Part shown: positions 34,175 to 44,232 of the stretch, in pieces | How positions within the stretch are numbered: position 1 is the stretch's first letter | How the letters are laid out: each line of letters starts with the position of its first letter | The notes under the pieces: generated by a model | What the model saw: only the letters and a program-made list of their open reading frames with translations | What the model was told of the DNA's origin: nothing | The model's database searches: none | Assembly (NCBI RefSeq): GCF_009733925.1 | Contig: NZ_WOEI01000010.1 | Span: forward strand, 1-48,636 | Direction: 5' to 3' | DNA: 48,636 bases | Source: Streptobacillus canis | GTDB taxonomy: Bacteria; Fusobacteriota; Fusobacteriia; Fusobacteriales; Leptotrichiaceae | Made by a program: the position numbers and the translations under genes

Positions 34175-35082
34175 TAGTAATTAAACATTTAAAAAAATAT
34201 TTTCCACTTTCTAAAACAGAAGTATTAAAAGCAGTGGATGATGTTAGTTTGGATATTAAAAAAGGAGAAATATTATCATTAGTAGGAGAATCTGGGAGTG
34301 GTAAGACAACTTTTGGAAGAACTATAGCTAGATTATATGATAAAACTTATGGAAAAGTTTTTATAGATGATAGAGAAATATCAGAATATTCAAATTTAGA
34401 ATTTACTAAAAAGGTATAAATGATATTTCAAGATCCTCAGGCTTCACTTAATCCAAGAATGACAGTAGGAGAAATAATATCTGAGGGTATGATAATACAT
34501 AATATGTATAAAACTAAAGGAGAACTTCAAGAAAAAATATATGAATTATTAGAACTTGTAGGTCTTGCAAGAGAGCATGCAAATAGATTCCCACACGAAT
34601 TTAGTGGAGGACAAAGACAAAGAATAGGTATAGCAAGAGCATTAGCAGTAGAACCAGAAATATTAATATGTGATGAGCCAATTTCAGCTTTAGATGTATC
34701 TATACAAGCACAAATAGTAAATTTGCTTAAAGATTTACAAAGAAAGAAGAACTTAACTATGATATTTATAGCTCATGATTTATCAATGGTTAAATATATA
34801 TCAGATAGAGTGGCAGTAATGTTTAGAGGTAAAATAGTAGAACTTGGATATCCAGATGAAGTATATAATAATCCAGTTCATATTTATACTAAATCATTAA
34901 TATCTGCAGTACCTATACCTGATCCCGAATTTGTTAAAGGAGAAAAAATTGAAATGGATGAAAGCTATTTAAAATCTCCTATAGGAACTTATGATGAAAT
35001 AGGTAAAATAGTGGAAAATTCCGGATTAATTGAATATAGAAAAGAACATTATGTTGAAAAAGATTTTTTAAAAATAAAATAG
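34171..35082 (+). pseudogene. oppF: OppF ATPase interrupted by a TAA before the Q-loop
   Basis: Read through, this is a 303-residue OppF: Walker A GESGSGKTTFGR, Q-loop [41 protein letters not shown] at 34417-34419 sits where relatives have Gln (KKVQMIFQDP), a single C-to-T change from CAA. The next codon is ATG (34420), so the second part could be made by restart. The two fragments separate Walker A from the signature; complementation is imaginable but not usual. With OppD intact, loss of OppF should stop peptide uptake unless the code is read through or another OppF exists. Confidence 0.88.
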
Positions 35083-35094
35083 AGGTGATATGAA

Positions 35095-36696
35095 ATGAAA
35101 AGGATTTTATTTGTTTTTATGATGATAATTGCAATATTTAGTTGTGGTGCAAGTGATGGAGGAACTTCTGAAAATAAAGATGGAAAAGTTATTACTTATA
35201 ATGCAATAGCAGAAGGTATATCTTTTGACCCTCAAATTCTTACTGATGGGAATACTATGACTATACATGGATTAGTAAGTGAGGGATTAACATATACTAA
35301 ACCTAGTGGAGAAGTAATACCTGCACTTGCTGAAAGTTGGGAAATAAGTGAGGATGGACTTACTTGGACGTTTAAGTTAAGAGATGGAATTAAATGGTCT
35401 AATGGAGAGGCAATAACTGCTGATGATTTTGTTTTTGGTTGGCAAAGAGCATTAGATCCAAATACTGCATCTGAATACGCATATATTCTATTTCCAATAA
35501 AAAATGCAGAAAAATTTTCTACAGGAGAAGTTAGTTTTGATGAGGTAGGAATTAAAGCTTTAGATGAAAAGACATTAGAAGTAAAACTTGAAAATGTTAC
35601 GCCATATTTTGATTCTTTAGTTTCATTTATTACTTATATGCCAGCTAATAGAAAATTTGTTGAAGAAAAAGGTTCAGATTATGGATTAGAAGCAGATGCG
35701 CTGCTTTATTCAGGACCATATAAGGTTGTATCTTGGGATCATAATACACAACTTGAGCTTGAAAGAAATGAGCATTATTATAATCCAGAATCAAGAAAAG
35801 TTGATAGATTTGTTATTAAATATATTGCAGATAGTACTGCTGCATTAAATGCATTTAAAAATGGTGAAATTGATATAGTTTCAATTACTACTGAACAATT
35901 GCAAGAGTTTAAAGATGATGCAAGATTTAGAAAAGATGGACTTGCTAGAACATTTTATTTAGCCTTTAATTTAGAAAATGAGATATTTAAAAATCAAAAA
36001 ATTAGAGAAGCATTTTCACTTGCAGTAGATAGAGAAGGTTTGATTGAAACAGTGTTTAATGGTGCTAAAGAAGCAAGCTATAATTTTACACCTAAAAATG
36101 TAGGGATGATAGGAATTAAAGAAGATTTTGTTAAAGAATTAGGAAATACTTTTCAAAAATTTGATGCAGAAAAAGCTAAACATTTATTTGAAGAAGGTAA
36201 AAAAGAATTAGGTATAGCAGAGTTTCCTACTATTACATTCCTTGCAGATGAAAGAGGGTCAAATAAAAAAATAGTTGAAAAAATACAAGAAGATTTAAGA
36301 GTTAATTTAGGTGTAGAATTAAATGTAGAAATAGTTACATTTAAAGAAAGATTAAATAGAACAAAAGCAAGAGGATTTGATTTATTACTTACTGGTTGGG
36401 GAGCAGATTATCAAGATCCTATGACATTCTTAGACTTATTAATGTCAAAAAGTGGAAATAATGCACCACATTATTATTCTAATGAATATGATACATTAAT
36501 AGCGAATGCTTTAAAAACTACTAATAGAGAAGAAAGAATGAAATATTTATTTGAAGCAGAGAGATTACTTGCTAAAGATGTACCGATAATACCATTATAT
36601 CAAGAAACTCAACTTCATTTAGTTAATGAAGAAGTTAAGGGATTAGAAATTGGTTCATTTGGAATAGATTTACATTTTTATAATATAGATAGATGA
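35095..36696 (+). CDS. oppA: oligopeptide-binding lipoprotein OppA
   Basis: 533 residues. The signal ends in a lipobox (MKRILFVFMMIIAIFSC), so it is anchored to a membrane facing the periplasm. The family fingerprint is present: AIAEGISFDPQI, AESWEISEDGLTWTFKLRDG, IKWSNGEAITADDFVFGWQR, YSGPYKVVSWDHNTQLELER, VDREGLIETVFN. It binds peptides and delivers them to OppBCDF. Last gene of the operon, followed by a bidirectional terminator. Order B-C-D-F-A puts the binding protein last. Confidence 0.93.
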   Translation: MKRILFVFMMIIAIFSCGASDGGTSENKDGKVITYNAIAEGISFDPQILTDGNTMTIHGLVSEGLTYTKPSGEVIPALAESWEISEDGLTWTFKLRDGIKWSNGEAITADDFVFGWQRALDPNTASEYAYILFPIKNAEKFSTGEVSFDEVGIKALDEKTLEVKLENVTPYFDSLVSFITYMPANRKFVEEKGSDYGLEADALLYSGPYKVVSWDHNTQLELERNEHYYNPESRKVDRFVIKYIADSTAALNAFKNGEIDIVSITTEQLQEFKDDARFRKDGLARTFYLAFNLENEIFKNQKIREAFSLAVDREGLIETVFNGAKEASYNFTPKNVGMIGIKEDFVKELGNTFQKFDAEKAKHLFEEGKKELGIAEFPTITFLADERGSNKKIVEKIQEDLRVNLGVELNVEIVTFKERLNRTKARGFDLLLTGWGADYQDPMTFLDLLMSKSGNNAPHYYSNEYDTLIANALKTTNREERMKYLFEAERLLAKDVPIIPLYQETQLHLVNEEVKGLEIGSFGIDLHFYNIDR

Positions 36697-36706
36697 TAAT
36701 AAAAAT

Positions 36707-36741
36707 AAAAAGAACATGTTCTTTAGGTTCATGTTCTTTTT
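36707..36741. terminator. bidirectional terminator between opp and the autotransporter
   Basis: AAAAAGAACATG (36707-36718) and CATGTTCTTTTT (36730-36741). Almost the same stem as 10739-10774. Confidence 0.85.
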
Positions 36742-36749
36742 ATTATATA

Positions 36750-39700
36750 TTACCAAATAAAATCTAATCCCAATCTTAAAAGATAATTTGAATAATTTTT
36801 TTGATTTAGTTTATATATAAAATCTGATTTTAAAGCTAAATTATTAGAAGGTTTAATTGATAAACCAAAATCAAGACTAGCTTTATAATTGTCATAATAT
36901 AAATTATCTATTTTTTCATTATTTTTACTTAAAGATATATTTGAAAAATTACGTATGAAATTTCCTTTTAAGGAAGTATCAATATATTTACTATTTAAAT
37001 TTATACCTGTTTCATAAAATACTGTAAATGGGGAAATATTTTTAACAACATCTACACTATCATATATTTTAGTAATATTTTCTTTTAACATAGGAGAATA
37101 TGTAAATCCTATTGTATTTGAATATATGATATTTAACTTATCATTTATTTTAAATTCTTTATTATATGAAGCATTTAATTTAGTCTTTAAAAAATCAGCA
37201 TAATCTAAATTTTTATTATCTTTTATTATTCTAACTTTATTATATCCAATAGCTCCATTTAATTCAAAATTATTGTATCTATAACCTATCTTAGTTAATA
37301 TAGAATCTGAAATAATATTATTATCTTCAGAAATAACTTTATCATTTAAAAGTATTTGGCTATTGATTGATGAACTAAGATTACTATAATTTAATCCTAG
37401 AGCTAATTTGCCTTGTTTAAAATCATTTACAATTTCTAAATCACTTTCAAAACCATGAGCGATTAAATGATTTTTATATTCTGTATCTCCAAATTTAATA
37501 AAATGATTGTCTTCTTTTTTGTATTTTAAAGTATTCATTGAAAAACTATTTTTAAATTTAAGTTTACTAAATATACTGTTTAAAGAATTTAATTCATTTA
37601 ATGTATATAAAGAATTTAAAGTTTTAGGTGTTAATTTAGATAATAACTCAATATTATTACCTTCTCTTATTGAATATATACCATAAAGTGTTTCATAATC
37701 TTTTTCTAAATTTAATATATTTACCTCTTTATTTGATTTACCTACAAGTAGTTTTTCACCATTTTCTTTTATACTCTTAACAATATTTGAATTTAAATTT
37801 AAATGTATATTTACATCATTTGTTGAATCTTCTATTTCAAGAAGTTTTTTATTCATTTCATTTAATGTTATATTAAATTTTCCTTCTTCAATAGTTGTAT
37901 ATTTTTCTATTTTTAGATTCTTATCTACTAAAATTATTTCTGATGCATTTTCTAAATTTTTAATATATGTATTATCATCTAGAGTAATAGAAGCATCTTT
38001 TGAAAGATGTATACTAGTATCAATTTTATTAGAATCTTTATTTCCATTTATTGTTAAATTTCCTTCTTCAATCTGAATATTTTTAATACCTTCTAAATTG
38101 TTAGGTGTAAATGATACATTTCCATTACCTGTTTTTATTAATTTATTATTATTTAAAGTGTTTTCAAATACTTGATTATCAAATTCTAAATTATTTTCAC
38201 TATTTAAGTTAATATTTCCTCCAGATATTATATATTTAGATATTTTAGGTATATTATCTATATTTAAGTTAATATCTCCATTAATAGACTCTATAGTACC
38301 TGTAAAATCAATTATACCATTAGATATATTTAAAGGAGTTTTATTAATATTTGATAAGGTTTTATTTCCAATTATTTTATTATTTAATATACCATTATCA
38401 ATATTAATATTTAAATTAGCTTCTTTTAGATTAAAAGTTCCTAAAAATTCAGAAATATCTTTATTTATTTCAAATACTTTATTTTCATTAAGTAGTGTTA
38501 ATTTAGAGCTTTCTATTCCTTTAATAGTAGAATTTAAGATAGGGTTGTTTTCATTTACCTTAATTTCTAATTCGTTATTTAATATTAAATCACCATTATT
38601 TTTTAAATTAGATGAATCTATAGTTAATTTAGCTCCTTTATGTTCTAAATTACCATTTCCTGCAATTAAAGAAGTAATTTCGGTATCATTTTCTAAGTCA
38701 AAAGTTAGTTTAGAATTATTGTTTATTTCATATTTACCGTTATTAACTAAAATATTATTTCTTAGCGATAATTCTCCATTTTCTACTAATACATTCTTTA
38801 AGTTATTTATATTTTCATTATTTTCTATATGTAATTTAAAGTTTCCATTTTTTATCATCTTTGATTCATTTAAGTTATCATTTATAACATCTATTTTTAA
38901 ATTATCGATATCAAGATTTTTTTCTGAATCTAGGATTAAATTTTTATCATTATTTAAAGTTATTGTCGCATTTGTTTTTATTGCTTTTTCACCATCTAAT
39001 TTTAAATTACCATGTAAAGCTACTACTTTACCATTAAATTCACTTATATCTTTTAGAGTTAATGTTGTTGAATTGGAATTTTTTAATTCTTTTGTTCCTA
39101 TTATTTTATTTTCAACTATTTCATTTTCTAAATCTAAATTTAAATTTGCTTCTTTTAAATTAAAGGTCCCTTTAAATTTTGATATATCTTTATTTATTTC
39201 AAGTGTGTTATTTTCATTTAATAATGTTAATTTAGATTCTTTTAGACCTTTTAAATTACCTTTTAATATTGTTTTTTCATCTTGAGTATTATTTACATTT
39301 AATTCTAACTCATTATTTAATATTATGTCACCACTATTTTGTAATTTATTTGATGATATTATTAATTTAGCTCCTTTATGTTCTAGATTACCATCTCCAC
39401 TTATTAGTGATTTTATTTCTTTTTCTTCTGTGATATCAAACGTTAATTTCGCATTTGTATTTATTTCATATTTACTTTTTTCATCATTTTCTAATACGTC
39501 TTTTCTTAATGATAATTCTCCACTTTCTACTAATACATTTTTTAATCCATGAATATTTTCACTATTTTCTATATGTATTTTAGCATTTCCTCTTTTTATT
39601 ATTTTTGATAATTTTTCATCATCTGTCTTATCTATTACATTAACTTTTAGCGCTTTTTCTACATTTATATCTTCATTACTTATTAGTGTTAAGTCTTTGT

Positions 39701-42700
39701 CATTTATTAAATTGAAGTTAGCTTCTGTATTTATTCCATTTACTCCAGATAAAATGATTCCTCCATTTTCTGCTTTTAATTCTCCATTAAATTCTGATAT
39801 ATTTTTAAATATTATATCTTTTTCAGATTGATTAGTAAATTTACCATTACCTATTATTTTATATGATATAGTTCTATCTTCTTCATTTTCATCATCTATT
39901 TGAAAAATATGTTCTTTATTTTTTTTATCTTTACCTGTAACTTCTAGTGTTCCTTTAAAGTCTTTAAAATTAGATGTTATTTTAAAATTAGATCTATTAG
40001 TTATAGTATATTTTCCATTTTCAGTTCTAAGTAAAATTTTACCATTTCCACTTATATTAGAATCTATTATGAAACTTCTACCGTGTAAAGAATTATTCTC
40101 AAAATTTAATGTAGAATTTTCATCTATTAAAAGTGGATTATTGAAGTTAGCTCCTCCGCCTCCACCATTAAAATCTGTATCATTAAATAAACCATTTTTT
40201 ATTGTAGAAAATCCAAATACTTCAACTAGAGCATGATTTTTATTATTTCTATCTGAAAGTTCACTTCTATAATCTCTAAGCATTAACATTGAGTTAGCAA
40301 GAGTAAGTTTGCTAATGGCTTCATTTAAAACTTTATTTTTTTCTCCAACTAAATATGCGTTAGAGGAAACTAAAGTAACCGACCCTTTTTTATTTTCTGT
40401 TTTAGTAACTTCTCCAAATTTCATAGTTTGATTATTGATTCTTAAATTATGCTCACCGATATTAAGTTTTTTATATGTTACGATTTCTTTTGGTTTTGGT
40501 CTATGTCCTGTTATTTCAATATCACTTTTTAATGTTAATTCTTTTATAGTTGTATTTCCAGTACTAGATTTGTTAATTTTAATACTAGCATTATCTGCAA
40601 TTATATGAGATGATATTTCATTTGTTGTTGCCTCTAATTTAGTTTTAGGGTTTAAAATTACTTCAGTATCTCTTAAAGCATCGATATCTTTATATATTAA
40701 AGTTCCTTCTTCTATTGATAATTTATTGAAATTATTTTCAGAATTAGTAAATTCTATGCTATTTGAACCTGTTTTTATTACATCTAAATTTGTATTTTTT
40801 TCTAATTCTGTACCATTTCCTATTATTTTATTATTTACAGTTGTCTTATCATTTGCAACTATTTTTAATATTGAAAGATGATTATTCTTATTTGTTATAG
40901 TTCCATATTTATCTGTATCCCCTATTTTTAAAGTTAAATCATGACCGTTTAAATCAAGATTTCCACCACTTTTTATATTAAATATATTTTCTGTTCCTAA
41001 AGAATTTTCAGCATAAAGTTTTAAAGTAATTGAACCTTCATCTTTACCATCTTTATTACCCATAATAGTAACATTGCCTTTATATTCTGAATTAGAACTT
41101 TTAATTGCAATTTCTCCTCCATCTAAGTATTGAGCATCGACTGTTAAATTTTTTTCTAATTTAAAATTAACATTTAATATTCCGTCTCCAGAAAGTCTAT
41201 ATTCATTATTTCCAGTATTTAATGAAGTAAGAGTGATGTTATCTTCACCTTTTTTTGTCCCTATGTAAGTTTTGTTTTCAGAAACGTTATTATTATCAGA
41301 AGAATTTATGAAAAGAACACCCTCTGAATTTTCTTTTAGTAATGATTTGTTATCAAATGCAGTATATGAACCATAACCTAAATTTATTAATTTTTTAGAA
41401 CTTGTTTTTTCTTTTATTTCTAAATCAACACCTTTATTGATTTTTATATTAAAATTATTATCTTCAGCTATTTTAGAAATTATAACTTTACCTTTATTAA
41501 TTCCATCCCCTATATTTACATCGGTAATATGATTACTTAAATCAAGCCCTTTTAGAGTAATAGTTCCATTATCTCCACCAAGATTTAATTTAGTAATAGA
41601 ATTATCTATAGCTAGATTATCAGAACCTAAATTAATATTTTTACTTGAACCTAAAAATAAAGTGCTATATTCAGCATATTTAGAATCTATAGTAGCTACA
41701 TCATTACCTAAACTTAAAACACCATTAGATTTTTTATCTATTTTAGGTAGTATATTAGATAAAGTTGAAATATTATCAACTTCTAATATAGAGTTGTTTT
41801 CTAATTTGAAATTTAAATTTTTTAAGCTATTATCAGTATTTATTTTGACTTTACCATTTTTAATATCTAAGTTACCATTTACATTATTTTCTTCATTACT
41901 TGTAATATCAAGAAGACCACTTCCAGTTTTTTCTGCTTTAACATATCCTTTTATTTTAGAATCTATAATTACTGTATGGTTATTTTCAGTATTTATTGTA
42001 AAATTATTTACATTAGGAGTAGTATTGTTTTTAAAATTTATTTCATTTTTTAAAGTTATTTTATTTATATCTTTTTCACTAGGTGCATTTTCATAAGGAG
42101 ATTTTATATCTTCTAATACAGTTCCGAGTGCACTTATATTTAAAGTAGCTCCATTTTCTATATTTATTTTACTATCTACTTCTACAGCTCTATTAATTTC
42201 TAATTTAGATTTAACATTTATTTCATTAGATTTAAATTTAGATTTTGAATATTCATCTTTTCCTACGATATTATCAAATCCATGAACTATAACATCACCA
42301 CCGATACTTACAGTACCCTTTTCAATATCTAGATTTCCTTTTATGTCACTATTTCCTCTTAAATGCCATTTACTATCATTATTATTAGGATTGTATATTA
42401 TATCTAAATTATCAGTAAATCCACCAAGATAGGTTCTCTCTTCATTATCTACTGGGTTAAATGTAAATGTTGATTTAGTATTGTTACTATTTGTTATAGT
42501 TGCCCCATTATCTACGTGGTATATATCGTTAAAAGAAATATTTTGAGAATTTAAATCAAGACTTCCACCTCTTAAACCAAAATATATATTATTTTCGTTA
42601 AGTTGATTTTCTTTCATTAATTTTACAATTGCACCTTGTGCAACTCTGATATTTTTTGCTGCATATCCTCCAGAATTATTTAATAGTAAAGTCCCATTTC

Positions 42701-44057
42701 CTCCTATATTAATATCCCCTTCATTTTGAGTACTTCCCTCTATTTTTAATGTTCCTTCTCCTATTTTTCTTACAATATTTCCTTTTGATATATTTGCTTT
42801 ATATGTTAAAGTAGCATTTTTATCTATAACAATACCTGCTGTTTTTAATGTTCCACTTCCTTGTATAGTTGCATCCTTTTTAAAGTCTAATCTTGCAATT
42901 GAAATATCATTATTTCCTTCAAGATTTATCGTTATATCTTGTTTGTCAAATGTTTGATTTTTAATTTTATAAAAAGCTTCATTGATATTTAAAGTATCAG
43001 TTGTTATACGATGTTTCATTATTGTATTTTTAAAGTCACTATTATCAAAACTTCTATTTTCAGTTCCAACTTTTAATATATTATTATTAAAAGTAACGCT
43101 ATCTACATCTGTTATAGATTTATCTGTTATACCTTCTTTAAATTTTTCTATATGTTGTACTCCGTTTAAAAGTATACTACCTTTTATTCTTAAACCTTTT
43201 TCATTAGAATAAATACCAGCTGAATTATTAGCTATGGCTTTCCATTTTTTTTCATTTTTATCCCACCAAAACACAGGAGACCCACTATCTCCGCCCATAG
43301 TACCTATGTCTATTGGAGTTTTAGGATTTATTTCTAAAAAAATATCTAATACATTTTCAACTTTATTTCTTTCATATTTATTATTTATCTTATTTAGTCC
43401 ACCTGCGACTCTAAAATCATCTGCAGCTTTAATATATTCACCATTTTCTGTGAAAACACTATTAGATCCAAATCCAACTCTGGCTATTAAATCTTCTCTA
43501 TTTACTTTATTTTTATAATCATCATAGTTTAATGTATTATAAGTTATAGCATCATGATTTATTTTATCAAGTCTAACAAAACTAAAATCTCCTCCTACAT
43601 CTATATGATGCTTAGTTCTTGAAGTTTCGGAAAATTTTATAACTTCATCATTTACTTTATTTTTTGAAATATTATTTTTATAATTTTTATATAAATTAAC
43701 ATCTTTTCTCATATGTCTACCTAAAAAGTTAAAACCTAAATCAGCCCTTTTTCCTCTTGGGTTAACAATATGAGTAACGGTAGTAAGTATTTGAGGATCA
43801 TCCCACATACCTGCTCCCCCACCACCTGTTCCATTAGGGACCCCATCAAAATTAGGCATAGGATTATCTATTACTCCACTTATACTACCATCCTTTTTAT
43901 ATACTATGATACCAGTTCTTCCTTTTACATATTTCCCATTATTCATTCCAAAATCTTCATAATCTGACCAATTGATATCATGTCTAGCAAGACCTGAAAA
44001 TCCTAATTCTCCTAATAATGTTGCTAATAAAAGTAATTTTAATTTATAGTTTTTCAT
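36750..44057 (-). CDS. S6-family serine protease autotransporter
   Basis: 2435 residues. A signal peptide (MKNYKLKLLLLATLLGELGF) leads to an S6 (IgA-protease-like) protease: His96 (TVTHIVNP), Asp157 (GGDFSFVRL) and Ser258 (GGDSGSPVFWW), spaced as a chymotrypsin-type triad. From ~330 to ~2150 is a long beta-helical passenger with repeated N-rich strands, including two tandem copies of a ~250-residue unit. The last ~270 residues form the beta-barrel ending LRLGLDFIW, with the aromatic C-terminus needed for outer-membrane assembly. It is a secreted, probably self-cleaving surface protease. The start follows AGAAGGGGAT by eight bases. It is the largest gene here and a plausible host-interaction factor. 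Confidence 0.92.
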   Translation of the reverse strand: MKNYKLKLLLLATLLGELGFSGLARHDINWSDYEDFGMNNGKYVKGRTGIIVYKKDGSISGVIDNPMPNFDGVPNGTGGGGAGMWDDPQILTTVTHIVNPRGKRADLGFNFLGRHMRKDVNLYKNYKNNISKNKVNDEVIKFSETSRTKHHIDVGGDFSFVRLDKINHDAITYNTLNYDDYKNKVNREDLIARVGFGSNSVFTENGEYIKAADDFRVAGGLNKINNKYERNKVENVLDIFLEINPKTPIDIGTMGGDSGSPVFWWDKNEKKWKAIANNSAGIYSNEKGLRIKGSILLNGVQHIEKFKEGITDKSITDVDSVTFNNNILKVGTENRSFDNSDFKNTIMKHRITTDTLNINEAFYKIKNQTFDKQDITINLEGNNDISIARLDFKKDATIQGSGTLKTAGIVIDKNATLTYKANISKGNIVRKIGEGTLKIEGSTQNEGDINIGGNGTLLLNNSGGYAAKNIRVAQGAIVKLMKENQLNENNIYFGLRGGSLDLNSQNISFNDIYHVDNGATITNSNNTKSTFTFNPVDNEERTYLGGFTDNLDIIYNPNNNDSKWHLRGNSDIKGNLDIEKGTVSIGGDVIVHGFDNIVGKDEYSKSKFKSNEINVKSKLEINRAVEVDSKINIENGATLNISALGTVLEDIKSPYENAPSEKDINKITLKNEINFKNNTTPNVNNFTINTENNHTVIIDSKIKGYVKAEKTGSGLLDITSNEENNVNGNLDIKNGKVKINTDNSLKNLNFKLENNSILEVDNISTLSNILPKIDKKSNGVLSLGNDVATIDSKYAEYSTLFLGSSKNINLGSDNLAIDNSITKLNLGGDNGTITLKGLDLSNHITDVNIGDGINKGKVIISKIAEDNNFNIKINKGVDLEIKEKTSSKKLINLGYGSYTAFDNKSLLKENSEGVLFINSSDNNNVSENKTYIGTKKGEDNITLTSLNTGNNEYRLSGDGILNVNFKLEKNLTVDAQYLDGGEIAIKSSNSEYKGNVTIMGNKDGKDEGSITLKLYAENSLGTENIFNIKSGGNLDLNGHDLTLKIGDTDKYGTITNKNNHLSILKIVANDKTTVNNKIIGNGTELEKNTNLDVIKTGSNSIEFTNSENNFNKLSIEEGTLIYKDIDALRDTEVILNPKTKLEATTNEISSHIIADNASIKINKSSTGNTTIKELTLKSDIEITGHRPKPKEIVTYKKLNIGEHNLRINNQTMKFGEVTKTENKKGSVTLVSSNAYLVGEKNKVLNEAISKLTLANSMLMLRDYRSELSDRNNKNHALVEVFGFSTIKNGLFNDTDFNGGGGGANFNNPLLIDENSTLNFENNSLHGRSFIIDSNISGNGKILLRTENGKYTITNRSNFKITSNFKDFKGTLEVTGKDKKNKEHIFQIDDENEEDRTISYKIIGNGKFTNQSEKDIIFKNISEFNGELKAENGGIILSGVNGINTEANFNLINDKDLTLISNEDINVEKALKVNVIDKTDDEKLSKIIKRGNAKIHIENSENIHGLKNVLVESGELSLRKDVLENDEKSKYEINTNAKLTFDITEEKEIKSLISGDGNLEHKGAKLIISSNKLQNSGDIILNNELELNVNNTQDEKTILKGNLKGLKESKLTLLNENNTLEINKDISKFKGTFNLKEANLNLDLENEIVENKIIGTKELKNSNSTTLTLKDISEFNGKVVALHGNLKLDGEKAIKTNATITLNNDKNLILDSEKNLDIDNLKIDVINDNLNESKMIKNGNFKLHIENNENINNLKNVLVENGELSLRNNILVNNGKYEINNNSKLTFDLENDTEITSLIAGNGNLEHKGAKLTIDSSNLKNNGDLILNNELEIKVNENNPILNSTIKGIESSKLTLLNENKVFEINKDISEFLGTFNLKEANLNINIDNGILNNKIIGNKTLSNINKTPLNISNGIIDFTGTIESINGDINLNIDNIPKISKYIISGGNINLNSENNLEFDNQVFENTLNNNKLIKTGNGNVSFTPNNLEGIKNIQIEEGNLTINGNKDSNKIDTSIHLSKDASITLDDNTYIKNLENASEIILVDKNLKIEKYTTIEEGKFNITLNEMNKKLLEIEDSTNDVNIHLNLNSNIVKSIKENGEKLLVGKSNKEVNILNLEKDYETLYGIYSIREGNNIELLSKLTPKTLNSLYTLNELNSLNSIFSKLKFKNSFSMNTLKYKKEDNHFIKFGDTEYKNHLIAHGFESDLEIVNDFKQGKLALGLNYSNLSSSINSQILLNDKVISEDNNIISDSILTKIGYRYNNFELNGAIGYNKVRIIKDNKNLDYADFLKTKLNASYNKEFKINDKLNIIYSNTIGFTYSPMLKENITKIYDSVDVVKNISPFTVFYETGINLNSKYIDTSLKGNFIRNFSNISLSKNNEKIDNLYYDNYKASLDFGLSIKPSNNLALKSDFIYKLNQKNYSNYLLRLGLDFIW
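38370..39116 (-). repeat. autotransporter passenger repeat, copy 2
   Basis: About 249 codons from KIIGTKELKNSNSTTLTLKD to KIIGNKTLSNINKTPLN. Shared blocks with copy 1: NLKNVLVENGELSLR, GNLEHKGAKLTI, KDISEFLGTFNLKEANLN. Confidence 0.75.
39117..39870 (-). repeat. autotransporter passenger repeat, copy 1
   Basis: About 250 codons from KIIGNGKFTNQSEKDIIFKN to the start of copy 2. Shared blocks: GLKNVLVESGELSLR, GNLEHKGAKLII, KDISKFKGTFNLKEANLN. Identity is highest in the second half of the unit. Confidence 0.75.
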
Positions 44058-44183
44058 ATATATCCCCTTCTACATAGTTTTTATTTTATATTAATTATAT
44101 CATAAATATATCTTTAATTAAAATAAAAATAGGCATTTAATGAAATTGAAAATATATTATTAATAGTTTAAGGGTGGAAAAAT

Positions 44184-44232
44184 AAAAAGAAGTTAATAAT
44201 GATTGATTATTTTACATTATTAACTTCTTTTT
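44184..44232 (-). terminator. terminator after treR
   Basis: AAGAAGTTAATAATG pairs with CATTATTAACTTCTT with flanking A and T runs on both sides, so it is a strong terminator for the minus strand. It overlaps the last treR stop. Confidence 0.8.

Noticed and set aside
38545..39285. 246-codon plus-strand ORF inside the autotransporter
   Set aside because: It is the complement of repetitive passenger sequence, rich in F, S and L, without RBS or domain; a shadow of the real gene.
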